From positions 1 to 23,869 of the forward strand of contig JARHYY010000010.1 of NCBI GenBank assembly GCA_029258405.1: a DNA stretch of 23,869 bases. The letters are read 5' to 3'. The notes under the pieces were generated by a model. That model did not search any database and was not told the DNA's origin. It saw nothing but the letters and a program-made list of their open reading frames with translations. Below, piece after piece: positions 16,350 through 23,848 of this stretch. Each line of letters starts with the position of its first letter. The stretch's first letter is position 1. The DNA is from Helicobacteraceae bacterium. Its GTDB lineage: Bacteria > Campylobacterota > Campylobacteria > Campylobacterales > Helicobacteraceae. The position numbers and the translations under genes are program-made.

Positions 16350-17486
16350 ATGATTGCTCCTTATGTTGATCAAGATTTTAAATCACATATATTAGTCCAT
16401 ATTTGTTGCAGTGTGGATAGTCATTATTTTTTAAGTGAATTACATAACATATATCCATCTGCAAAGATTATTGGTTTTTTTTATAATCCAAATATTCATC
16501 CTTTTGAAGAATATCAACTGCGATGGCTTGATGTTCAAAGAAGCTGCGATATGTTAGGCATAGAATTAATTGATGATGAATATGATGTACATAATTGGCT
16601 TAGAGAAACAACTGGTTATGAAGATGCAGAGGAAAAAGGGGAGCGTTGTGCTATTTGTTTTGATGTGCGTTTGCATAAAACAGCACGAAAAGCGAAAGAA
16701 TTAGGCATTGAGTGGATAAGCACCACCTTGCTCACAAGCCCGATGAAACCACAGCAAGAGCTTTTTGCCTTGGGGGCAGAAGTAGCATCGTGGTATGATA
16801 TAGGCTTTATTTCTTTAGATACTCGCTCTAAAGGAGGGACACAAAAACAGCAGATTCTATGCAAAGATGCAAAATTATATCGCCAAAATTATTGTGGTTG
16901 TTTGCATGCTTTGAGCAAACAGCGAGAGAGAGCACATAAAAAACCATATGAATTATTCTGCCCTATTTCTTATAGTCGCTATCTTGAATACCCCATTCAA
17001 AGAAGAATTGCACTCTATAAACAACGAATGAAATGGGAAGAGCAGGGCATTGATTATGAAATTTGTAAAAAAAGACAAATGTTTTATTATCCATTTTATA
17101 CACATATAGCAGATTCTCATAAAAATAATTTATTATGCCACACATTGAGCTACTCGCTCTTTCCCCATAAAAGAACACAAAAAATAAAAATAGAAACCAT
17201 TAGAGGGCATATAGCATATGGGAGTTCTGAAGTAATTTTTATTGATTTGCACTACTTTAATGAATGTATGCAAAAAAACTATCCCGATATTACCTCTTTG
17301 GTTTTTAATCCTCCATCAATAAAACAAGAAGTCGCACTTCGCCAAAAAATAGAGGATAATCCTTTTGGCATAAGCCTCATAGTTGTGGTAATGCATCTAG
17401 GCAACAGAGGAGATGTTTATTATATATCCCATCATGCAGAAATACAAGAGGAAAGCATAGAATATTTTATCAAAAAAGATACATAA
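16350..17486 (+). CDS. queH: Epoxyqueuosine reductase QueH (DUF208), long form
   Basis: QueH reduces epoxyqueuosine to queuosine in tRNA and replaces the unrelated QueG. The 378-residue protein shows the family's cysteine pattern: C19-C20 in HICCSVD, C100 and C103 in ERCAICF, and C182 and C184 in YCGCL. These would hold the Fe-S cluster and metal site. The conserved SPMKPQ stretch is at 130-135. The core ends near residue 200. The remaining roughly 180 residues form an extension not present in short QueH proteins; I believe related Campylobacterota proteins share it. It starts 11 nt after tyrA with AAAAAGG upstream and converges on the pseudopilin gene, leaving only 12 nt between stops. Confidence 0.9.
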   Translation: MIAPYVDQDFKSHILVHICCSVDSHYFLSELHNIYPSAKIIGFFYNPNIHPFEEYQLRWLDVQRSCDMLGIELIDDEYDVHNWLRETTGYEDAEEKGERCAICFDVRLHKTARKAKELGIEWISTTLLTSPMKPQQELFALGAEVASWYDIGFISLDTRSKGGTQKQQILCKDAKLYRQNYCGCLHALSKQRERAHKKPYELFCPISYSRYLEYPIQRRIALYKQRMKWEEQGIDYEICKKRQMFYYPFYTHIADSHKNNLLCHTLSYSLFPHKRTQKIKIETIRGHIAYGSSEVIFIDLHYFNECMQKNYPDITSLVFNPPSIKQEVALRQKIEDNPFGISLIVVVMHLGNRGDVYYISHHAEIQEESIEYFIKKDT

Positions 17487-17498
17487 AGAAATAGAGCA

Positions 17499-18203
17499 TT
17501 ATAATATATCAACAAGCTTAATGCGAAATGTCTTATACTTTTTGTGCTGCAGTACAAGTATAGCATTTTTGCTTATAGGCTGTAAGGAGCTACTACCACA
17601 ATATGCCTGCCCAAATGAATCATAAAAAATTGTTTTATGCACTTTTTTGCAACCTTGAGTATGCCATTCAAAATATACATCTGTGATACCATAGAGCTGC
17701 TCTATCTTTAATCGTTCATCGCGTATATCGCGGCATTCTTTAGGAACATCTCCATAATTATACCATGACATGCACTTTCCGTTTAACGGATTCTTAGCTA
17801 TGCTTACATAGCCCATAGGCTTATTATCTATACTGCCATCTCGTCTTGGGCGTTTAGCGAATATGGAATAAGTAGTGCCTATATAGCCCTCGACTTTATT
17901 AGAAATAGTATGAAATTGTAGTCTCCATAATTGCAAATGCTGATATTGTAAAGCTGCTTGTTGTTGTGCTCGGAATGGTTTATTAAAATCTCTTAAAAGA
18001 TTTCTTTTATCAGATAAGGCTAAAGATTTTGTAAGCTTTAAATCTTGTTGAAGTTGTTGTTTGGCTCTTTGTAAGGAATAATCGCTATGGGTAACAACAG
18101 CCAATGATGCTAAAATACATATTATAATGAGTATAAAAAGAAATTCTATCATACTTAATGCAGATAAAGTTGTTTTTTTAATAAAGATAATATTCCCCAA
18201 CAA
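17499..18203 (-). CDS. Pseudopilin-like protein with prepilin-type N-terminus
   Basis: The 234-residue protein begins with a short basic leader (KK at 9-10) followed by ALSMIEFLFILIIICILASLAVV (about 14-36). This is the type IV prepilin/type II pseudopilin helix with Glu at mature position +5. Position -1 would be Ala instead of the usual Gly. The rest is a globular domain with four cysteines. The start appears to be TTG at 18203, inside the end of the preceding membrane-protein gene (26-nt overlap). The only in-frame ATG would remove the leader. No pilus assembly ATPase, prepilin peptidase or secretin is in the window. A role in surface display or DNA uptake is possible but not shown. Confidence 0.65.
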   Translation of the reverse strand: MLGNIIFIKKTTLSALSMIEFLFILIIICILASLAVVTHSDYSLQRAKQQLQQDLKLTKSLALSDKRNLLRDFNKPFRAQQQAALQYQHLQLWRLQFHTISNKVEGYIGTTYSIFAKRPRRDGSIDNKPMGYVSIAKNPLNGKCMSWYNYGDVPKECRDIRDERLKIEQLYGITDVYFEWHTQGCKKVHKTIFYDSFGQAYCGSSSLQPISKNAILVLQHKKYKTFRIKLVDIL

Positions 18204-19362
18204 GAGTGCCTATATAATATATTTTAATGACTTCAGCCTGCGGTTGTGGCGTTGTGCTCAAAGTATATTCTTCCCCTGTGCTAATACCATAAAATGCTAA
18301 GCGTTTTTGTAAGGTTGTATCTGTATTTAAAGAAGTAATGCCCCTTTGTTTGAGTGCAGATGAAAGCTCATGTGCAATATGAAATTTATACGCAAAATGA
18401 TCCCTTGGGTCATTCAAGAATACATAAAAGATTTTATTACATACCAAAGCAAAAAAGAATACTAAAAGGGTGGCAAATGTTATTTTGAAATAAATCATAT
18501 AAGTTTTTCTAAAGGGCTTTAATCGCACCCTTAGCCCAGACATAAAAACTTGCACACATAATATAATACCTAAGCTAAAAAATGGCACAAAAGATTGCAA
18601 AGGGATTTTTTGCCTCATAGAGAGTAATAAGGAACAGATTAATGAAACAGCACAAATATACCATAGTATTTTTTTATCCTCCTTAACAAATATTCTATAG
18701 AGCACATAAGTATAATAAACAAAGAGCAATGGGGAAAAGAGCATGCCAAAAATAGCAAGCGTATCTAAAAAAAATCCTTTTGGCACACCAAAAACATCTG
18801 TACCAAGATTAATTCTTGCTATAAGGAGCAAAAGGGACACAAACATTAGAAAATATTTTTTTTGAAAAAATGAATAAAAACAGAATGATATATAAAGAAT
18901 CATAAAGCTAAAATCTATCCATAAAACAAGAAAAAGAAGAGGATAAAGAAGCCATTGTTTTTGTTGTGTTTCGCTGTATATAATTAACAAAAGTAAAAGC
19001 ATAATAATACCACTTTGGCTTACCAAGATGCCTGCAAGCTGTGTTGCAGGCAAGAGCATAAAGAGCACTAAAGCCCATAGCGAATCAATATGCTTTTTAA
19101 GCATTTGACAAGAGAGATGGTAAAATAGTACAAGGTTACACAAATGTATAATAATAAAAGGAAGCCTATGGGCTAGAGGATTATTCCCAAGAATAGCAAT
19201 GCTTTTGTAAAAAAAGAAATTCCCAATAAAATTATTCTGAATATAGTTTAATTCATAGATACTTAGGCTAATATGTTGCACTGCATAGAGCAATAATAAC
19301 CCATTTAAGAGCATCAAAATAAAGGCATATAGGTGTATTTTGCCTTTTTGAGTATATACCAT
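18178..19362 (-). CDS. Multi-pass inner-membrane protein, possibly GT-C glycosyltransferase-like
   Basis: The 394-residue protein has about ten hydrophobic segments (roughly 11-29, 66-86, 94-112, 113-129, 138-164, 171-182, 201-224, 231-248, 257-275, 291-316) and a soluble C-terminal tail of about 80 residues. The first loop (about 30-65) carries an acidic residue in SIYELNY and is followed by AHRLPFIIIHLCN. This resembles the first loop of GT39/GT83 lipid-linked sugar transferases such as ArnT, but the match is weak and I cannot name a substrate. The ATG has AGGG six bases upstream, overlapping the ilvA stop. It is cotranscribed with ilvA and overlaps the pseudopilin gene. Confidence 0.7.
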   Translation of the reverse strand: MVYTQKGKIHLYAFILMLLNGLLLLYAVQHISLSIYELNYIQNNFIGNFFFYKSIAILGNNPLAHRLPFIIIHLCNLVLFYHLSCQMLKKHIDSLWALVLFMLLPATQLAGILVSQSGIIMLLLLLIIYSETQQKQWLLYPLLFLVLWIDFSFMILYISFCFYSFFQKKYFLMFVSLLLLIARINLGTDVFGVPKGFFLDTLAIFGMLFSPLLFVYYTYVLYRIFVKEDKKILWYICAVSLICSLLLSMRQKIPLQSFVPFFSLGIILCVQVFMSGLRVRLKPFRKTYMIYFKITFATLLVFFFALVCNKIFYVFLNDPRDHFAYKFHIAHELSSALKQRGITSLNTDTTLQKRLAFYGISTGEEYTLSTTPQPQAEVIKIYYIGTLVGEYYLY

Positions 19363-19370
19363 ATCATACC

Positions 19371-20582
19371 CTAAGTAACATCATTAACCTCGAATTTATG
19401 CTTTTCTAATTCTGCTCGTATTTCTTTTTGGTGTTCCCCGCCCCTTGTTTCAATGGAAAGCGTAACAATAGCATTCCCATAATCAAGAGAAGTTGAAGTT
19501 CTATCATAATCAATTTGGACAATATTCGCACCCACCTTGCTTAAAATATCTGTGAGTCTTTTGAGGCTACCGGGTTTATCTATAAGCACGATAGATATTT
19601 TCATCTTTCGCTGTGATTTAAGCAAACCTTTTTCAATAATCACTCCAAGCATAGTAACATCTATATTCCCTCCGCTTAAAATTATGGCTACATTTTCATG
19701 AGGTTTAAGATTTATTTTGTGTTGCAATAATGCTGCAACGCCTACTGCTCCCGCTCCTTCTACGATAACTTTTTGATTTTCAAGGAGATAGAGTATAGCA
19801 TTAGCTATCTCTTCATCATCAACCATAAGCATTTCATCAACACTCTCAAGTATATAGCCAAAATTTTTTGGATTAACATCACGAACAGCAATTCCATCAG
19901 CGATTGTATGGACATTTTTAATAGTTTGTATTTTTTTACTCATAAAAGAATGATACATAGCAGGTGCACCCTGTGCAACTACACCAATGATTCTTACATT
20001 AGGTTTCATTTGCTTATAGAGTGCTGCCACACCGCTGATTAAGCCACCCCCACCAACAGGCAAGATAATGGTATCTATATTACTTTTTTCGCGTATGATT
20101 TCAAGCCCCACTGTTGCTTGCCCAGCAATAACTATATCATCTGCAAAAGGATGGATAAAAAAGAGGTTTTGCTCTTCTGCATATTTAAGGGCATAGGAAT
20201 ATGCCTCGTCATAATTATCGCCTTTTAAAATAATTTCTGCCCCCAATCGCTTCACGCCACTAACTTTTAATAATGGTGTTGCTTCAGGCATGACAATAAC
20301 CGCCCTCATGTTAAAATGTTTCGCACTATATGCCACACCTTGTGCGTGATTGCCCGCACTTGAGGCGATAACGCCTTTTGCCTGTTCGTCTTTGCTCATT
20401 AAGGCAATGCGATTGAACGCACCTCTTAATTTGTATGCACCTGTGTGTTGGAGGTTTTCTTGTTTGAGATAAATATTTGCCTTTGTCATTTCACTTAAAT
20501 AAGGAGCAAAGGCTAATCGTGTATGATGAGCTATTTTAGAGATACGCTCATAGGCTTCTATAATGCTTGATAATGGTATCAT
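19371..20582 (-). CDS. ilvA: Threonine ammonia-lyase with C-terminal ACT domain
   Basis: This PLP enzyme deaminates threonine to 2-oxobutyrate, the first step to isoleucine. From the ATG at 20582 it has 403 residues. Features are the Schiff-base lysine K51 in TGAYKLRGA, the Ser/Asn loop SSAGNHAQG at 74-82, the phosphate-binding glycine loop VGGGGL near 178-183, and one ACT-type domain from about residue 325 (ISIVLIDKPGSLKRL). The single ACT domain is like the roughly 400-residue type, also called TdcB-like, so a catabolic role is possible. I prefer this start because it makes an ATGA overlap with the upstream gene and AAAAGG is 8 nt away. The ATG at 20588 is too close to that site. Confidence 0.92.
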   Translation of the reverse strand: MIPLSSIIEAYERISKIAHHTRLAFAPYLSEMTKANIYLKQENLQHTGAYKLRGAFNRIALMSKDEQAKGVIASSAGNHAQGVAYSAKHFNMRAVIVMPEATPLLKVSGVKRLGAEIILKGDNYDEAYSYALKYAEEQNLFFIHPFADDIVIAGQATVGLEIIREKSNIDTIILPVGGGGLISGVAALYKQMKPNVRIIGVVAQGAPAMYHSFMSKKIQTIKNVHTIADGIAVRDVNPKNFGYILESVDEMLMVDDEEIANAILYLLENQKVIVEGAGAVGVAALLQHKINLKPHENVAIILSGGNIDVTMLGVIIEKGLLKSQRKMKISIVLIDKPGSLKRLTDILSKVGANIVQIDYDRTSTSLDYGNAIVTLSIETRGGEHQKEIRAELEKHKFEVNDVT

Positions 20583-21013
20583 AAGCATAACCTTTTATGC
20601 TCAAGGAGTATGCAACGATCTTCTACATATGGCATATGAGCTTTTTTGCATAGCATAAGTGCCTGTGTATTTTGAATACCAAGTTGCACCCATATACTTT
20701 TGACTTTACCTGATTCAATGGCTTCTTGAGCAATATCAAAAATAGCTTCGCTTTTACGAAAAACATTAAGTATATCCACACAGCAAGGAAGCTCATGAAT
20801 ATGAGCATATACTTTTAAGCCCAATATTTCTTTTGCTTTTGGGTGGATAGGGAATATTGTGTAACCATGAGCAAGCAAATATTCAGCAATCTCATAACTT
20901 GGTTTTGTTTTGTCGCTAGAAAGCCCTAATATAGCTATATTTTTAACATTGAGAAAACTTTTTAAAAAACTGTCTTGATAATTATGTCCATCATCTTCTT
21001 GGGCATATCCCAT
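20579..21013 (-). CDS. CoA-binding domain protein (YccU-like)
   Basis: This 144-residue single-domain Rossmann protein is of the CoA_binding_2 family. The nucleotide-binding strand and glycine turn are AILGLSSDKTKPSYEIAEYL at about 27-46, followed by the typical stretch GYTIFPIHPKAKEILGLKVY (50-69). VQLGIQN near 110-116 and VEDRCI near 131-136 also fit the family. The cellular role of these proteins is not established; they bind CoA in structural studies. The ATG has a strong AAGGAG site and begins the unit CoA-binding/ilvA/membrane protein/pseudopilin, so a link to threonine or acyl-CoA metabolism is only suggested. Confidence 0.85.
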   Translation of the reverse strand: MGYAQEDDGHNYQDSFLKSFLNVKNIAILGLSSDKTKPSYEIAEYLLAHGYTIFPIHPKAKEILGLKVYAHIHELPCCVDILNVFRKSEAIFDIAQEAIESGKVKSIWVQLGIQNTQALMLCKKAHMPYVEDRCILLEHKRLCL

Positions 21014-21090
21014 ATGAACTCCTTTATAGAAAATTTGTTGATTTTATCAAAAAAAATATTTGATACTGCTAATACAAATTTGTACTTATA
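21014..21090. promoter_or_regulatory. Intergenic region with two inverted repeats and a probable promoter
   Basis: The region separates the radical SAM gene from the CoA-binding gene. On the minus strand GATAAAAT (about 21048-21041) can serve as -10 for the CoA-binding/ilvA unit. Two symmetric elements flank it: TATCAAA (21045-21051) pairing with TTTGATA (21059-21065) around an A-rich loop, and the perfect palindrome TACAAATTTGTA (21073-21084). The first overlaps the putative -10, so it could be an operator. The second plus the T8 run downstream on the minus strand could contribute to termination of the radical SAM transcript. Confidence 0.4.
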
Positions 21091-21669
21091 TTACTTTGAA
21101 GTTAATAGAGAATCTGTCGTTTCAATATAGCCTACTATATCAAGCCCCCCAAAATGATCAATATCAATTTCTATATAATTGCCATCTCTGATTTGGCTTG
21201 CATTATAACGAGTGCTTAAAAAATCAATCACTTGATTAGTAGAACCGCGTAAAAAGAGATGAGTATCACGCATAGATTCTATATATCGCCCATATATAAG
21301 CACATCAATGAGATTAAATATAGAATCTTTTTGAGCTTGTATTAACTCTTCTTTCTCATAGCCACTATACACGATAATACCTATATCTAATGTTTTTACT
21401 AATGATACTAAATGATAAAGCTCATCATATTGAAAAAATGGCTCACCCCCCAAAATAGTAAGTGCCTTAATGTCCCATTCTTTAGAATCTCTTTGTTTTT
21501 TAATGAGTGTAAATATGGATTCTATATCCATTTCATAGCCACCTTTAAAATCCCAAGTTTGTGTATTCCAACAACCCTTGCATTGTATAGGGCAACCTTG
21601 CATCCATAGCACAAAACAAGGCTCAAAGCCATAGATTTCTGAATATTCCTTAAAACTTGATATTTTCAT
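21091..21669 (-). CDS. Small radical SAM protein, NrdG/PflA-like activase family
   Basis: The 192-residue protein has the radical SAM cluster motif C26-x3-C30-x2-C33 (GCPIQCKGCWN), the SAM-binding GGEPFFQ at 74-80, and IVYSGY near 114-119. The TWDF after the cluster and the short length are typical of the 4Fe-4S single cluster proteins related to NrdG, the activator of anaerobic ribonucleotide reductase. No nrdD is adjacent. It ends a group led by DUF2997/DUF1257 genes, so its partner may be one of those or the roughly 430-residue neighbour. AAAGG lies 6 nt before the ATG, and the gap to the upstream gene is 29 nt. The fold is clear and the substrate unknown. Confidence 0.85.
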   Translation of the reverse strand: MKISSFKEYSEIYGFEPCFVLWMQGCPIQCKGCWNTQTWDFKGGYEMDIESIFTLIKKQRDSKEWDIKALTILGGEPFFQYDELYHLVSLVKTLDIGIIVYSGYEKEELIQAQKDSIFNLIDVLIYGRYIESMRDTHLFLRGSTNQVIDFLSTRYNASQIRDGNYIEIDIDHFGGLDIVGYIETTDSLLTSK

Positions 21670-21698
21670 ACAGAACCTTTAATTATCACTTCATATAA

Positions 21699-22991
21699 TC
21701 ATTCATTGATTCTAGGGTTTAATGTAGGATCTAGGAATGGATTGCCCATTGGCTTATCTGTTTGTGTTTTGAGATATAATGAGTCTATTGTTTTATTATA
21801 TTCTTGTATAGCCCTTAGATAGTTTCTCCTTTTAGCTCTAGGGCTTTCATTAGCCCTATCATCGCTTAATGTAGTATATAGAGAATCTATCGCATTATTG
21901 AGCACTATATACATATTTTTCAGATTCTCTACTATCTCTTTTTGCTTATCTGTATATGTGCTGTAATCATTATTTTTTATTAAAATATCTTCAAATTGAT
22001 TAAAATCCTGTGTTAATATTTTCTCTATATCATTACTGTTAACAAATGCTTCATCAATTTTTTGCATTATCTCTTCTTTATATTCATCATCAATATGAAA
22101 TGTATTATTTAATAAATGCTCTTTATATGATTGTTCAATAGATTTTTTAGAATCTTTTATATGATTTGTTTCATTGCTCTTATGAGTTTGCTTAGCATTT
22201 ATAGCTATGGTAGGGAAACATATTTTTAATGCTCTCAATAAATTAAGCTTATTTTCTTGTATATATTTTTCAAGAGCACATAATGTTAAGCTACCTATTG
22301 TAAGCTCTTTTTTTGCATTATTATTATTGTGGAATATTGTATTATAATGCCTTTGTACTTGCTCATAATCCTCAATAAGATTAATATGGAGAGATGTTCC
22401 CATATAAATATATATAAAATGTAATAAGTTCTCTGGCTGATTTATAAGAGGTTTTATATAGCATCTTAAGATTGTTCTATGAAGTTGTAGTGTTGAATTA
22501 AGCCTAGGCATTGCTCTTAATGTCCCTGCAAATACAATAAAATCATAGGGTGTTTTGATTTCGTCTGCGACTTTGGCTACTAAGGAGGAATTGCTGGTTA
22601 TGCTAATGCAATAGAGAAAAGAGAGCAAAAACCCCCTAAGATGTTTCGTCTCATTGAATAATACACAATAAATATTAAAATCCTGCATCTCAAAAAAGTC
22701 TGCATATGAATTTACCTGCACCACTTCATTGCTCATACGAATATAAAAATCTAAATTTTTAAAAAGTTCTGTATATATAAATCTGCAAAGTTTATCAGTA
22801 TCTATATTTTCATCTCCTAGTGAGTATATGTTCTCTATGATTTGTGTTGATGATTGGCTTGCACTAGTTTTATTAAAATCTCTATCAAGCTCATTTAATG
22901 CTATTCTTGTCTCATTGAGTATATCTAATAGAGTGCTTGATAGAATAGATTTTGCATTATCCTTATTACTTGCTATTGTAAAGCTTGTCAT
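21699..22991 (-). CDS. Uncharacterised, mostly helical cytosolic protein (about 430 aa)
   Basis: I do not recognise a family. The preferred start is the ATG at 22991 (430 residues), which has GAGGA 5 nt upstream; an ATG four codons earlier lacks a ribosome-binding site. The sequence is rich in Asn, Lys, Ile and Glu, looks largely alpha-helical, and has no signal peptide or clear transmembrane helix. One moderately hydrophobic stretch occurs near residues 115-135. A polar, low-complexity segment with four consecutive Asn falls near 225. The C-terminal third has repeated charged helices and a Pro/Asn-rich tail (NPFLDPTLNPRINE). It lies between DUF1257 and the radical SAM gene on the same strand, so it may be a component of the same system. 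The DNA is strikingly AT-rich (11 G/C of 60 at 22081-22140). Confidence 0.75.
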   Translation of the reverse strand: MTSFTIASNKDNAKSILSSTLLDILNETRIALNELDRDFNKTSASQSSTQIIENIYSLGDENIDTDKLCRFIYTELFKNLDFYIRMSNEVVQVNSYADFFEMQDFNIYCVLFNETKHLRGFLLSFLYCISITSNSSLVAKVADEIKTPYDFIVFAGTLRAMPRLNSTLQLHRTILRCYIKPLINQPENLLHFIYIYMGTSLHINLIEDYEQVQRHYNTIFHNNNNAKKELTIGSLTLCALEKYIQENKLNLLRALKICFPTIAINAKQTHKSNETNHIKDSKKSIEQSYKEHLLNNTFHIDDEYKEEIMQKIDEAFVNSNDIEKILTQDFNQFEDILIKNNDYSTYTDKQKEIVENLKNMYIVLNNAIDSLYTTLSDDRANESPRAKRRNYLRAIQEYNKTIDSLYLKTQTDKPMGNPFLDPTLNPRINE

Positions 22992-23003
22992 GTGATTCCT
23001 CAT

Positions 23004-23202
23004 ATGATTGATTTGTATTAAACTATATTTGTTATTTTACTCGTTTTTTGTTTCATTTTATATAAATTTTATATTTTTAATCTCTTATTTATCTTGCATG
23101 CTTATTTTATCATTGTGTTTTATTGAAACCTTTTATAGGTAAAAGTTTTTATTTATGTAAATGATAAAAGTCTATACTCTTAATATATTGTGTAATAATG
23201 AA
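23004..23202. other. Gene-free AT-rich gap inside the DUF2997/DUF1257 cluster
   Basis: I found no ORF or RNA gene in this 199-nt stretch. CTTTTA (23130-23135) and TAAAAG (23140-23145) form a 6-bp stem with a TAGG loop, followed by T5 on the plus strand and flanked by A5 on the minus-strand side, so it is a poor minus-strand terminator. Several TATAAA/TAAAAT-like hexamers could promote the 430-residue gene on the minus strand, but none has a good -35. The gap implies that this gene may have its own promoter. Confidence 0.35.
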
Positions 23203-23628
23203 CTATGTATATCTTACGCATACAAGCTGAATCTTATCTCCCTTTTTTACTTCTTTTACCTTATAGCCTCTTTGCTGTGCTTTGGCTATGATTTGCTCTT
23301 TTTGTGCTTGTTTATATGCCTCTAATCGCTCTCTTTCTTTTCGTGCCTCTTCTTCTAGTCTTTCTCTCTCTAATCGCTCTAGCTTTGCTTTATAAAACTT
23401 TAGATAGTGCGATTCAATAGAATCTACCATGTTTTTTTCATTGATATGATCACCATAATAGCTTACGCTATAATGTGTATTTTTTGGTTTGTATTCAATA
23501 TTATAATAGTTTGCCCTTACCACTATTGTATCCCCTTGTATATCATATTGATAATTACAAGCATCTAATGCCTCTATCAAACATTCTCTATCTAAGATAG
23601 GTGTTCTTGTGGTTACTCGTCTGCTCAT
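23203..23628 (-). CDS. DUF1257 (Ycf35-like) family protein
   Basis: The 141-residue protein has an N-terminal alpha/beta part (about 1-75) in which an early helix (ILDRECLIEALDAC) and YDIQGDTIVVRA fit DUF1257, the family that includes plastid/cyanobacterial Ycf35. A long charged coiled-coil helix follows (about 78-118). The C-terminal stretch AKAQQRGYKVKEVKKGDKIQL (residues 115 onward) resembles the family's ending, a helix then two strands. The family function is unknown. Its ATG overlaps the DUF2997 stop in ATGA and has AAGGAG just upstream, so the two are translationally coupled. DUF1257-DUF2997 pairs are, to my recollection, frequent and often next to an AAA+ ATPase. Confidence 0.75.
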   Translation of the reverse strand: MSRRVTTRTPILDRECLIEALDACNYQYDIQGDTIVVRANYYNIEYKPKNTHYSVSYYGDHINEKNMVDSIESHYLKFYKAKLERLERERLEEEARKERERLEAYKQAQKEQIIAKAQQRGYKVKEVKKGDKIQLVCVRYT

Positions 23629-23828
23629 TTTTTGCTCCTTATTTCTATGCTTTGATTTTGTGTAGTTTTTTGATAATATTCATCTGTTTTCTTATCAGAT
23701 TTTATATCCATATCCTCACTTAATAAGGCTTCTACCTCTGCTATACAAGCTTCACCCTTTATGCCATCACTCTTTAAATCAAGGCTACCATCTTCATTTA
23801 TGGTTACTACAATTTTTTCTTCTTTCAT
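23625..23828 (-). CDS. DUF2997 family small protein
   Basis: The 67-residue protein matches the DUF2997 pattern: an N-terminal hairpin IVVTINEDGSLDLKSDG (6-22), the turn GIKGEAC with a conserved Cys (C28), an acidic helix EVEALLSEDMD, and a short KTDEYYQ segment (47-53). The polar tail is probably flexible. Function is unknown. AAAGGA lies 5 nt before the ATG. It overlaps the DUF1257 gene by 4 nt, so the two products probably act as a stoichiometric pair. Confidence 0.75.
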   Translation of the reverse strand: MKEEKIVVTINEDGSLDLKSDGIKGEACIAEVEALLSEDMDIKSDKKTDEYYQKTTQNQSIEIRSKK

Positions 23829-23848
23829 GTTGATCCTTTCTTTTTTAA

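Noticed and set aside
20583..20588. ATG at 20588 as the start of ilvA
   Set aside because: It lies only 2 nt from the AAAAGG site. The ATG at 20582 has 8-nt spacing and the ATGA overlap.
23130..23150. Hairpin plus T5 as a terminator
   Set aside because: The T run is on the plus strand, where no gene ends. The stem is only six AT-rich pairs.
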